Shown piece after piece: positions 1-7,540 of a stretch of 11,668 nt of DNA. Below the pieces are notes generated by a model. It made no database searches. It worked only from the letters and a program-made list of their open reading frames with translations, and was not told where the DNA came from. A program made the position numbers and the translations under genes. The stretch's first letter is position 1; the number at the start of each line of letters is the position of its first letter. Source of the stretch: Chitinophagaceae bacterium (GTDB lineage Bacteria > Bacteroidota > Bacteroidia > Chitinophagales > Chitinophagaceae); contig JAIPBY010000066.1 of the NCBI GenBank assembly GCA_021738605.1, positions 1 to 11,668 on the forward strand. Reading direction: 5' to 3'.

Positions 1-111
1 GGCTGGCAGGAGGTGAAGTGGTGTATTGACATCGTCTTTTTCCTGGGCCTTCGGTTGGATAGAAAACAATATGCAGATGGCTGTTCCGAATAGGTATCCT
101 CTTAGCTTCAT
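1..111 (-). CDS. Secreted protein, N-terminal fragment (possible GH105/GH88 glycoside hydrolase)
   Basis: Reading the minus strand from the ATG at 111-109 gives 37 uninterrupted codons to the left edge, so the gene is cut off after its N-terminus. Residues 1-23 look like a Sec signal peptide: a short basic start (MKLRGY), a hydrophobic core (LFGTAICILFSI) and an exit ending KAQ, the usual bacteroidete cleavage context. The mature protein begins EKDDVNTPLHLLPA. From memory, an NTPLHLL stretch just after the signal peptide resembles the start of bacteroidete GH105/GH88 unsaturated uronyl hydrolases, but 14 mature residues cannot prove this. The gene diverges from the SusC/SusD pair, the position where a PUL enzyme would be expected. 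That a gene starts here is fairly secure; its function is a guess. Confidence 0.65.
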   Translation of the reverse strand, partial: MKLRGYLFGTAICILFSIQPKAQEKDDVNTPLHLLPA

Positions 112-115
112 GATA

Positions 116-201
116 ATCAATTGATCTTGTTGAATGTAGATATTTTTTAAAATCAAATAACAAATGATGTAGCATAAATATCGACAAACATGTTGATTTT
201 A
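116..201. repeat. Short inverted repeats built on ATCAA/TTGAT in the divergent intergenic region
   Basis: ATCAATTGAT at 116-125 is a perfect 10-base palindrome lying 5 to 14 bases upstream of the minus-strand start codon. A second, perfect 9-base inverted repeat follows: TAAAATCAA at 148-156 and TTGATTTTA at 193-201, 36 bases apart. All these arms share the ATCAA/TTGAT core, so they could be sites for one dimeric regulator. The region is AT-rich, and short repeats of this kind arise by chance, so the regulatory meaning is only a possibility. Confidence 0.25.
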
Positions 202-205
202 CTGC

Positions 206-237
206 TTTGGATTACCGGGAACGATTGCGTAAATTCT
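206..237 (+). promoter_or_regulatory. Candidate promoter for the susC/susD-like pair
   Basis: TTTG at 206-209 fits the bacteroidete -33 element. After 20 bases comes TAAATTCT at 230-237, which matches TAnnTTTG at the TA and first TT but not at its last two positions. The spacing is inside the usual 19-21 base range. Transcription would start near 244, leaving a leader of about 85 bases before the ATG at 330. The -7 match is imperfect, so this is a candidate only. Confidence 0.25.
215..230. promoter_or_regulatory. Candidate LacI-family operator
   Basis: The minus-strand reading of 215-230 is ACGCAATCGTTCCCGG. It matches the PurR/LacI-type consensus ACGCAAACGTTTTCGT at 12 of 16 positions and keeps the central CG and the GCAA and GTT flanks. 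It falls exactly between the proposed -33 and -7 elements, where a bound repressor would block RNA polymerase. It also lies about 100 bases from both divergent start codons. LacI-type regulators are known to control carbohydrate loci in Bacteroidota, but no regulator gene is in the window. Confidence 0.3.
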
Positions 238-329
238 TGGCAGTCAATTTGATGGAAATAGCTGAAAAAGGCGCAATTTGTCCTGCTATATTGCCAAAAC
301 CTATAACAGTATTCATTAAAAAAATTGCT

Positions 330-3300
330 ATGAATGAAAAAATCTTAAAAAAATTGCGAACGCTGATCGCATGTGCCATGCTCTCCTGCCTCATGGTGCA
401 TGCCGTCAATGCCCAGGGTACATCAACCCGTAAAATTGAAGGTGTTGTTATCAACGAACAAAAAGAGCCTTTGCAGGGTGTGGTCATTGAGGATAAAAAA
501 TCCAATGCAACAACACTGACAGACGCAAGTGGAAAGTTCAGTATTACAGTAAAGGGCAGCGGCTCTTTGTCGATGTCATACACAGGATATACCACTCAAT
601 CTGTTCCTTACAACGAAGCCAGCAAAAATTTAAGCATCGTTCTTTTGCTGGACACAAAAGGACTTGAAGAAGTTGTCGTGGTTGGTTACGCAACGGTAAA
701 GCGTAAAGACGTGACTGGTTCAGTTGCGGGTATCGGTGCAAAAGACATCCGCTCCAGACCAGTAAACAATGCAGTGCAATCCATGCAAGGTAAAGTTGCT
801 GGTGTTGACATTTCATCAAATGAAAGGCCCGGAACTGTTGGCTCAATCAACATTCGTGGCGTCCGTTCTTTGACTGCATCAAATTCCCCATTGTTTGTTG
901 TGGACGGAATTCCACTCACAACAGGCGGTATCGACAACATCAACCCTCAAGATATTGAGACTATCGACGTTTTGAAAGATGCATCAGCTACTGCCATCTT
1001 CGGATCCCGCGGGGCAAACGGTGTTATCATTGTTACAACAAAACAGGGCAAATCTGGAAAGGTGGTTGTTAATTTCAATCACAACATCACATCTGAGACC
1101 TTGAATGATAGCAGAACAATGTTCAACGCTGGTGATTATATCACATATCGCAGGTGGGCATATTATTATGCAGGCTTGAACCAAACAACCGGTGTAAGTA
1201 CATACCCCAGGGGAGACCAGCCTGCCATTGCCACAGACAGGGTGTTCTTCGGAGCAACCAGTGATCCTACTGCCTGGAGCAATATTGAAAAAGGATGGGC
1301 TTCTGGTACATGGGATGGATCAAAAGTGACAACCACTGATTGGGGAGCCATTGTAAAACAAAGTTCAATAACATCGGATAACCTTTTGAGCGTTAGCGGT
1401 GGAACGGATAAATTGAAAGCATACGCTTCATTGGGCTACCTGAACAATACAGGTACAATCAAAGGCCAATCTTTCCAGCGTTATACTGCAAAAGTCAATC
1501 TGGACTTCAATGCAACAAGTTGGTTTTCGCTAGGAAGCAACATCAATGTCAATTACAACATGCAGCAATTTGGCCAATCAGGAAGGGGTGTTGCAACCAT
1601 TGGTAGCCCATCCGGTGGCCTCTATGAATCAGCCAGGTCAATCTTCCCTTATGCTTTACCATATGACGCCAATGGAGATAGAATTCTATTCCCAGGTGGA
1701 GACAATGCCATCAAAAATGTTGCAGATGAGTGGTTGTACAATATTGATCAACGCGAGACCCTGAGGACATTTGGTAGCATTTATACACAATTGAATATTG
1801 GCTCGGTTATTCCAGTATTGAAAGGATTGAAATACAGGATGAATTTTGGTCCTGATATCTCTCAATATGAGAATGGAGGATACATTGATTCAAAATCAGT
1901 AGCCAATGGCGGAAGTACAAGCTGGGCTTCTGTAAACAACGAAAAGAGGTTTTCATATACCCTTGATCATCTTTTGTATTATGACAAATCCATCGGAGAG
2001 CACAACTTCGGTTTGACTTTGCTGCAAAGCCAGACAGCATACAAGCTGAACGGTCAGAGCGTAACAGGAAATGGTGTTCCATTGGAAAGTCAGCGCTGGA
2101 ATGCCCTAACCAGTGGGGTTGTAACAGGTCAATTGACCACTGCATCCAACCTGGTTGAAACGCAGCTGCTTTCATATATGGCCAGGTTAAACTACAGTTT
2201 CAAGGACAGGTATTTACTTACTGTTTCAGCCCGTCAGGACGGTGCTTCACAGTTGGCCGAAGGATACAAATACTCTTTGTTCCCTTCAGCAGCATTGGCC
2301 TGGAGAGTGAACCAGGAGAAATTCATGGACAATGTGAGCTGGGTGAATGACCTGAAACTGAGAATCGGTGGAGGTGTTACAGGAAACTCCGCAGTTTCTG
2401 CATATTCTACACAGGGAGCAGTACTGTCATTGTTCTACCCCAACAATTCATCAAGTGTTGCTGGTGCCATTTTGAATCCTTTGTTGGCCAACAAGGAACT
2501 GGGATGGGAAAAAACAACCCAATACAACTTGGGTGTGGATTTCCAACTTTTTGACCGTAGGTTGTCCGGTACAATCGATGTATACAAATCAAAAACCACA
2601 GACCTGATCATGCAAAGGACAATTCCTTCGGTGACTGGTTACACAACAACTTTTGCCAATATTGGCGAAACAGCCAACAGGGGTATTGACATCAGCATAA
2701 CAACTGTTAACATCAAAAACAAAGATTTCAACTGGTCAACTACATTCAATGGATCCTGGCAGAGGGATGAGATTGTCAGTTTGTCCAATGGAAAACAGGA
2801 CGATATCGGCAACAACTGGTTTATCGGTCAACCCATTGGTGTTATCTATGGATACAAGGCAATGGGTCTTTGGCAGAAAACCGACCAGGCTGAGTATGCC
2901 AAGTTCAACGCCAATGGAAATACATTTACACCAGGTAATGTAAGGATCCAGGATGTGAATGGGGACAATAAAATTGATCCAAATTTTGATCGCCAGATCA
3001 TCGGATGGACCAGACCCAGGTGGGTTGTTGGAATGACCAATTCCCTGGCCTATAAGAATTTCACCTTCGATATTTTCATCTATGGAAGATTAAACTACAA
3101 GTATAACTATGGTGGTGAAGTGCAGGCAGCCAGAAGTGTGAACAGGGTCATCAACTATTATAATGAAAACAATACAAACGCTGAATTCCAAAAGCCAATT
3201 TTCAATGCAGGTGGAGCGGCAGGAGATGCATTTTTCCCTGCACTGGGTTACCTTAATGCATCGTTCCTGAAAATCCGTAACATTTCAATGTCTTACAACC

Positions 3301-3464
3301 TGAAAGGAAAATCAGTTTCCAAAATGGGCTTGTCTGATTTGAGGGCATTCCTACAGGTTCAAAATCCTGGTATGCTCACTTCGCAGATCAAGTTTATGGA
3401 CATGGACGTTGTTGGAAATACCTGGAACAGGGGTTTCACTATTGGTTTAAATGCTTCATTTTAA
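330..3464 (+). CDS. SusC/RagA-family TonB-dependent outer-membrane transporter
   Basis: This 1044-residue protein is a SusC-type beta-barrel that imports oligosaccharides or other bulky nutrients across the outer membrane, powered by TonB-ExbBD. Residues 1-29 form a signal peptide ending VNAQ. A CarboxypepD_reg-like domain follows at about 35-108. Next come the TonB-box-like EEVVVVGYATVKRKDVTGS at 113-131, the plug domain to about 240 (NIRGVRS, PLFVVDGIP) and the SusC/RagA signature (IDVLKDASATAIFGSRGANG, about 212-231). The barrel fills the rest and ends in phenylalanine. The frame stays open upstream to a TTG at 207, but the ATG at 330 is preferred because the signal peptide starts there. 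The SusD-like gene begins 5 bases after the stop. The substrate cannot be told from sequence. Confidence 0.95.
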   Translation: MNEKILKKLRTLIACAMLSCLMVHAVNAQGTSTRKIEGVVINEQKEPLQGVVIEDKKSNATTLTDASGKFSITVKGSGSLSMSYTGYTTQSVPYNEASKNLSIVLLLDTKGLEEVVVVGYATVKRKDVTGSVAGIGAKDIRSRPVNNAVQSMQGKVAGVDISSNERPGTVGSINIRGVRSLTASNSPLFVVDGIPLTTGGIDNINPQDIETIDVLKDASATAIFGSRGANGVIIVTTKQGKSGKVVVNFNHNITSETLNDSRTMFNAGDYITYRRWAYYYAGLNQTTGVSTYPRGDQPAIATDRVFFGATSDPTAWSNIEKGWASGTWDGSKVTTTDWGAIVKQSSITSDNLLSVSGGTDKLKAYASLGYLNNTGTIKGQSFQRYTAKVNLDFNATSWFSLGSNINVNYNMQQFGQSGRGVATIGSPSGGLYESARSIFPYALPYDANGDRILFPGGDNAIKNVADEWLYNIDQRETLRTFGSIYTQLNIGSVIPVLKGLKYRMNFGPDISQYENGGYIDSKSVANGGSTSWASVNNEKRFSYTLDHLLYYDKSIGEHNFGLTLLQSQTAYKLNGQSVTGNGVPLESQRWNALTSGVVTGQLTTASNLVETQLLSYMARLNYSFKDRYLLTVSARQDGASQLAEGYKYSLFPSAALAWRVNQEKFMDNVSWVNDLKLRIGGGVTGNSAVSAYSTQGAVLSLFYPNNSSSVAGAILNPLLANKELGWEKTTQYNLGVDFQLFDRRLSGTIDVYKSKTTDLIMQRTIPSVTGYTTTFANIGETANRGIDISITTVNIKNKDFNWSTTFNGSWQRDEIVSLSNGKQDDIGNNWFIGQPIGVIYGYKAMGLWQKTDQAEYAKFNANGNTFTPGNVRIQDVNGDNKIDPNFDRQIIGWTRPRWVVGMTNSLAYKNFTFDIFIYGRLNYKYNYGGEVQAARSVNRVINYYNENNTNAEFQKPIFNAGGAAGDAFFPALGYLNASFLKIRNISMSYNLKGKSVSKMGLSDLRAFLQVQNPGMLTSQIKFMDMDVVGNTWNRGFTIGLNASF

Positions 3465-3469
3465 TAATC

Positions 3470-5482
3470 ATGAATATGAAAAAATATTTCAACATCATCA
3501 AATTAGCAATAGTTGCTCTTGTCATCATTGCTGGGTCATCTTGTCAAAAAGATTTTCTGAAAGAAACACTTAAAACTGACAGGAGTGCCGAGTTCTTAAA
3601 AACTGATCAGGGTATTCTTCAATTGGCTGCAGGAGCCTACTTTCAGGCATTCGCTGTTCCTACCAATGGAGAGTGGTTCTATTCTGCCACCAATTATGGC
3701 ACAGACGAATTCAGGATTGGAGGCGACCCTTCCAATTCACCATGGAACAATTATGATCAAACCTTCAACTCAATTATTACGGTTGTAAACGGAAATACAG
3801 CCGCCGCAAACTTCCAGTGGGATGAGTTGTACAAAGGTATTGGAAATGCAAACCTGTTGATTGAAAATGCAACCAAAAGCACGTCCACTTCAACTGCCAT
3901 CAAAAGTACATCGCTGGGCGAGGGTTATTTCATTCGTGCATATTTGTACCTGAGATTGGTATCCCAGTATGGCGCAGTTCCTTTGCAGCTGGATCCACTT
4001 TCCACTGTAAAACTGGATTTCACCAGGTCGCAGCCTAAGGATGTTTATGCACAAATCATTGCTGATTTGAACAAAGCAAAAGATTTGTTGCCAACTTCCG
4101 GTGCTCCTGCCAAAATCACTAAAAACGCTGCTTTGCATTTTCTGGCCAAGGCACATCTTTTCAGGGCCAGTGAGGTGAACAGTGCTTGGAATTCAGCAAC
4201 ACTTGCTACCGACCTGAGCACAGCAGTTACACTTTGTGATCAGGTAATTGCCGGACATCCCCTCGCTTCAGACTTTGGAGCCATTTGGGATTACAGAGGT
4301 CCAAATTCAGCCAGCGAAAGACTTCCTGAAATAATCTTATCTGCTCAAATGACCAATGACCTCAATACAAACAGGGGAACGGGTAATACCCAACACCTGT
4401 ATTTCGTATCCAGGTATGACGTTCAGGATCAGATGGCAAGGGATATCACTGGTGACAGGCCTTTCAGCCGTTTGGCCACCACCTATTACACTTACAGGCT
4501 CTATGACATGGTCAACGACTCCAGGTTCTGGAAGTCTTACAGGACGAAATTTGCCCTCAATGGAGCAAGTCCTGTTGCACCCAATGTAAAAGGTGATCTC
4601 GGCATCATGTTTGTGATCAATCAGCCAGGTGACACAAGGTATACCCTTTCAAAAATTGCAAAAACTACTGCTGGAACAAATCTTGTCAAGGATGTTTTTG
4701 GAACAGGAAAAAATATCCCAACAACCTATGTTGCCTATCCAAATGGTAGAACGACAGATGGTGCTCTGAACACAGATTTGACTACTGCTGGTCAGAGCTT
4801 CCCTCCACTCAGCAAACATATTGATGGATCCAGATCTTCACTCAATGAAGTCATTGGCAACCGCGACTTTATTTTGGCCAGATCTGCAGAAACCTACCTG
4901 ATTGCTGCAGAAGCTAAAATCAGGTTGGCAAAAGCTGGCACTGGAACCTACAATGATGCCCTCCCCTACATCAATGCTGTTCGGGAAAGAGCAAGGTATA
5001 AAGCCGGTGAAAACCGTGCAGGATATTGGGATGGAGGAAACACATTGATATCTGCATCCCTTCAATCTCCTGGTGTCGGAAACTCTTTCTTCCCTGGGAA
5101 TTCATATTATGAATCAAACAATATTCCCGTAACTACTGCTCAGTCTGCAAGCCTTGCCATCACTGACATCACCAAACTACCCAAACAGGATGAGTTCATT
5201 TTGACCACACTTGGAGCAAGCGCAACTTATGATAAGATGCTTGGATTGGTGCTGAATGAAAGGTCACGCGAATTGGCTGGTGAATACGTCAGGTGGGCTG
5301 ATTTGGCAAGAACAAAGACACTGGTAGCCAGGGCAAAAGCATTCAATGTGGATGCAGCGCCAAAAGTAGCAGACCACCATGTTCTACGTCCTGTTCCTCA
5401 ATCTTTCCTTGATGGTATCCAAGTAAATGGTAAAGGATTGACGGCAACAGAAAAGACTGCCTTGCAGAATCCTGGGTATTGA
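3470..5482 (+). CDS. RagB/SusD-family nutrient-binding outer-membrane lipoprotein
   Basis: This 670-residue protein is the SusD-type surface lid that binds substrate and closes over the SusC-like barrel encoded just upstream. A lipoprotein signal occupies residues 1-24 with lipobox AGSSC, putting the lipidated cysteine at residue 25. SusD-family landmarks are visible: an RAYLYLRLVSQYGAVPLQL helix at about 155-175 in the TPR-like core, an NERSRELAGEYVRWADLAR segment at about 595-615, and the near-terminal LRPVPQSFLDG, ending NPGY. It is longer than the roughly 550-residue Bacteroides SusD, suggesting larger loop insertions in the middle of the protein. Translation may begin at the ATG at 3470 or at 3476 two codons later; both give the same mature protein. 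Transcription ends at the hairpin 22 bases downstream. Confidence 0.95.
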   Translation: MNMKKYFNIIKLAIVALVIIAGSSCQKDFLKETLKTDRSAEFLKTDQGILQLAAGAYFQAFAVPTNGEWFYSATNYGTDEFRIGGDPSNSPWNNYDQTFNSIITVVNGNTAAANFQWDELYKGIGNANLLIENATKSTSTSTAIKSTSLGEGYFIRAYLYLRLVSQYGAVPLQLDPLSTVKLDFTRSQPKDVYAQIIADLNKAKDLLPTSGAPAKITKNAALHFLAKAHLFRASEVNSAWNSATLATDLSTAVTLCDQVIAGHPLASDFGAIWDYRGPNSASERLPEIILSAQMTNDLNTNRGTGNTQHLYFVSRYDVQDQMARDITGDRPFSRLATTYYTYRLYDMVNDSRFWKSYRTKFALNGASPVAPNVKGDLGIMFVINQPGDTRYTLSKIAKTTAGTNLVKDVFGTGKNIPTTYVAYPNGRTTDGALNTDLTTAGQSFPPLSKHIDGSRSSLNEVIGNRDFILARSAETYLIAAEAKIRLAKAGTGTYNDALPYINAVRERARYKAGENRAGYWDGGNTLISASLQSPGVGNSFFPGNSYYESNNIPVTTAQSASLAITDITKLPKQDEFILTTLGASATYDKMLGLVLNERSRELAGEYVRWADLARTKTLVARAKAFNVDAAPKVADHHVLRPVPQSFLDGIQVNGKGLTATEKTALQNPGY

Positions 5483-5504
5483 TAAAATTATACCGCTGAA
5501 TAGC

Positions 5505-5538
5505 AAAGAGCAACAGGCTATCCTGTTGCTCTTTTTTT
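5505..5538 (+). terminator. Rho-independent terminator after the susC/susD-like operon
   Basis: AAAGAGCAACAGG (5505-5517) and CCTGTTGCTCTTT (5522-5534) form a perfect 13-base-pair stem with a CTAT loop, and the T run extends to 5538 (seven T in all). It starts 22 bases after the SusD-like stop codon. Read on the minus strand the hairpin is followed by only three T, so it is mainly a plus-strand terminator, though it may also help end the convergent acetyltransferase transcript. Confidence 0.93.
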
Positions 5539-5583
5539 ATGTAAAAATTACTGTAACAAGTATAAAAGATGATAGGGATGTGA

Positions 5584-6105
5584 TCAGCTATTTAATGCTA
5601 ACCTCATCATGATATCCGTTTGCTCCTCGTCGCCCAATTTGAAGATGTGCTTATCAAAGGCAACAAATCCATTCTTGGTATAAAATTGTATTGCCCGCTT
5701 GTTTTCTTCCCAAACACCTAACCAAACATACGTCTTGCCCATTTGCCCAGCCACTTCAATTGCTTTTTCATAAAGCAACTGCCCAACTTCTTTTCCATGG
5801 TATTGCCGCAAAACATAAATGCGTTCAATCTCCAGTGCATGCTCATCCTTGAGCTCTGTTTGGGCCTTACCAACGTTTAATTTCAAATATCCAATCACAT
5901 GGCCATCATCTTCAGCAAAATAAAAGGCAGAAGCTGTATTGGTCAACTCCGCATTTAGCTTAACATTTGAAAAACTTTGCTCAAGATATTGGGCCAGGTT
6001 TTCTGCTGAGTTGACAGCAGCAAACGTTTCTGTGAATGTTTGCCTTCCAATGGTTTGCAAAAGGACAAGATCCTCTACGCGCACATTTCTGATGGTATAG
6101 CTCAT
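5584..6105 (-). CDS. GNAT-family N-acetyltransferase, PaiA-like
   Basis: This 173-residue protein transfers an acetyl group from acetyl-CoA to an amine. It resembles Bacillus subtilis PaiA, a spermidine/spermine N1-acetyltransferase, in the LEIERIYVL strand (91-99), the WLGVWEENKRAIQFYTKNGF core (128-147) and the LGDEEQTDIMM tail (157-167). Length and N-terminus (YTIRNVRVEDL) are normal for a cytoplasmic single-domain GNAT. In the acetyl-CoA loop the usual Q-x-x-G-x-G/A reads Q101-Y-H-G-K-E106, so the last glycine is glutamate. The ATG at 6105 is chosen; the frame could extend to a GTG at 6132, but those nine residues match nothing known. It lies 66 bases after the methyltransferase gene on the same strand and is probably co-transcribed. 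A polyamine substrate is likely but unproven. Confidence 0.9.
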   Translation of the reverse strand: MSYTIRNVRVEDLVLLQTIGRQTFTETFAAVNSAENLAQYLEQSFSNVKLNAELTNTASAFYFAEDDGHVIGYLKLNVGKAQTELKDEHALEIERIYVLRQYHGKEVGQLLYEKAIEVAGQMGKTYVWLGVWEENKRAIQFYTKNGFVAFDKHIFKLGDEEQTDIMMRLALNS

Positions 6106-6171
6106 GGTGCACAATAATAAAGATTTTATCACAAGAATAAATCGTGTTCATTCAGAATGAATTTCTTGATG

Positions 6172-6798
6172 CTACACCGAAAGCACGAAGATCCTTATGT
6201 CAATAGTCTGATTCCCTGTTTCCACCGTTTCCAAAACAGAACGTGTAACATAGGGTTCAAGTTGAACAGCAAACGAAACGGCACTGATCCTTTCTGGCGT
6301 TGCAATGACAACGGTTGACCGTTTGTCCAGCAACTGATGAATCAAGCTTAACAAAGCTTTAAACTGCTCCGGATCATAATTGGTATCACTGAACAAGACC
6401 GTGTCGGCAGAAAGGTCTGAGGGAAAATCGTTCCAATCCAAACACATCGCCCTAACGTTCTTTAGAGCCAGGTATTGGATATTTTTTTCCATCAGGGCCA
6501 CCGCTTCAGCAGAATAATCGCTGACCACCAATGACAATGCATCCCTGGCTACTGAAAAGGATGGTAAACCTATGCCTGCGCCTATTTCCAATACATGCCT
6601 TGATGCCACCCAACGTGGCTCTCTCTGAAGAAAAGCAGTCAATGCCAATGAAGAAGGCCAGATTCTGGCCCAGAAAGGAAATGCCGCAGCCGGATTGCTG
6701 GCTACCAAATGCTCATAAGTCGGCTTCACCTGATCAGGATCAGGCACATGGAACTGCAGTCCAACCTGGAATTCATGCAATGTTATGGGGTAAAGCAT
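6172..6798 (-). CDS. Class I SAM-dependent methyltransferase (METTL21/Methyltransf_16-like)
   Basis: This 208-residue protein has a Rossmann-fold methyltransferase core. Motif I is VLEIGAGIGLPS at 69-80, and an acidic residue that should hold the SAM ribose lies in VVSDYS (about 91-96). The VLFSDTNYDPEQF segment (134-146) occupies the motif IV region. The FWARIWPSSLAL stretch at 42-53 just before the core is characteristic of the METTL21/ETFB-type protein lysine methyltransferase group, which act on proteins and not on DNA or rRNA. There is no signal peptide or membrane segment, so it is cytoplasmic. It precedes the GNAT gene on the same strand, suggesting a small operon of modifying enzymes, and diverges from the membrane-protein operon starting at 6905. 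The fold is secure; the target is unknown. Confidence 0.85.
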   Translation of the reverse strand: MLYPITLHEFQVGLQFHVPDPDQVKPTYEHLVASNPAAAFPFWARIWPSSLALTAFLQREPRWVASRHVLEIGAGIGLPSFSVARDALSLVVSDYSAEAVALMEKNIQYLALKNVRAMCLDWNDFPSDLSADTVLFSDTNYDPEQFKALLSLIHQLLDKRSTVVIATPERISAVSFAVQLEPYVTRSVLETVETGNQTIDIRIFVLSV

Positions 6799-6844
6799 CC
6801 GAAAATATTCGGTCGCAATATATCCACTAATCTGAAAAAGAATT

Positions 6845-6875
6845 TTTGTTTGAATTGTAAATTGCTTTTACTTTG
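6845..6875 (+). promoter_or_regulatory. Candidate promoter for the membrane protein/regulator operon
   Basis: TTTG at 6845-6848 and TTACTTTG at 6868-6875 are 19 bases apart and match the bacteroidete -33/-7 pattern (TTTG, TAnnTTTG) with one mismatch in the -7 element. Transcription would start near 6882, leaving a leader of roughly 20-25 bases before the ATG at 6905. The inverted repeat at 6869-6887 overlaps the -7 element and the predicted start site. Confidence 0.45.
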
Positions 6876-6887
6876 TATTTCAAAGTA
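6869..6887. promoter_or_regulatory. Inverted repeat, candidate operator
   Basis: TACTTTG (6869-6875) and CAAAGTA (6881-6887) form perfect 7-base arms around TATTT. The repeat covers the predicted -7 element and transcription start of the operon that encodes a small winged-helix regulator, so it is a natural candidate for an autoregulatory site. It could instead be coincidence, because TTTG is part of the promoter consensus itself. Confidence 0.35.
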
Positions 6888-6904
6888 CTTTTTATTCAAC
6901 GGAT

Positions 6905-7540
6905 ATGAACAATCAATTCAAGCCTTTAGATGAAATCAGGGAAATAAGGAGCATCATGGAAAGATCCTCCAGGTTTCAGGCACTCAGTGGAATAGCTGGC
7001 GTAGTTGTAGGCTTCATAGCCATTGCAGGTACGGTGATTGCGTATGCCGCATTGGGCCTTTCTTATGATCAGGTTCCTTACGAAGTACCAGGACAGGACC
7101 AGTACTCCGCCATGCAAATGAATGGAACCTTTTTGTTGTTTGATGCCTTGGTCGTCCTGATCTTGTCGGCCGCTACAGGCATCTTTTTTGCAGTAAGAAA
7201 TGCAAAAAAGAAAGGATTGCCTGTATGGGACAATGCTGCCAAACGCCTTCTGATCAACTTTGCAATACCACTGGCTGCTGGTGGAGCTTTCTGCGCAATA
7301 TTGTTTTACCATGGTCATTTCGCCCTGATGGCACCTGCTACCTTGATTTTCTATGGCATGGCACTGCTGAATGGAAGCAAATACTCCATTGATGATATCC
7401 GTTACCTGGGAATCATAGAGATTGTCATCGGATTATTGGCAGCAGTCTTCATAGGCCATGGATTGATTTTTTGGGCTTTGGGATTTGGCTTGGTACACAT
7501 CATCTATGGCATTAGGTTTTATATTAAATACGAGAAGTGA
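6905..7540 (+). CDS. Multi-spanning inner-membrane protein of unknown function
   Basis: This 211-residue protein has a short polar N-terminus (MNNQFKPLDEIREIRSIMER) followed by about six predicted membrane helices, near residues 27-50, 74-96, 111-130, 132-150, 160-180 and 182-204. It ends in a basic YIKYEK tail. The charged linker KKKGLPVWDNAAKR (about 100-113) should lie in the cytoplasm. No catalytic or transport motif is recognisable. Proteins of this general look occur in Bacteroidota beside a small winged-helix regulator, as here: the stop codon overlaps the regulator's GTG start in a GTGA, which indicates translational coupling. A sensor or partner of that regulator is an inference from this arrangement only. 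The ATG at 6905 lies just downstream of a plausible promoter. Confidence 0.85.
   Translation: MNNQFKPLDEIREIRSIMERSSRFQALSGIAGVVVGFIAIAGTVIAYAALGLSYDQVPYEVPGQDQYSAMQMNGTFLLFDALVVLILSAATGIFFAVRNAKKKGLPVWDNAAKRLLINFAIPLAAGGAFCAILFYHGHFALMAPATLIFYGMALLNGSKYSIDDIRYLGIIEIVIGLLAAVFIGHGLIFWALGFGLVHIIYGIRFYIKYEK

Noticed and set aside
207..329. In-frame 41-codon extension of the SusC-like protein from a TTG start
   Set aside because: The signal peptide begins at the ATG at 330; the extension has no signal-peptide character and overlaps the candidate promoter and operator, so it is most likely untranslated leader that happens to be open.
1807..2175. 122-codon minus-strand open frame inside the SusC-like gene
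   Set aside because: It lies wholly inside a well-supported transporter gene and its translation has no family character.
6106..6132. GTG start for the acetyltransferase, nine residues longer
   Set aside because: The ATG at 6105 gives the normal GNAT N-terminus; the extra residues are hydrophobic and unlike the family.
6799..6812. CCGAA-AATA-TTCGG inverted repeat next to the methyltransferase start codon
   Set aside because: The arms are only 5 bases, there is no T run and no promoter overlap; too short to call a regulatory site.
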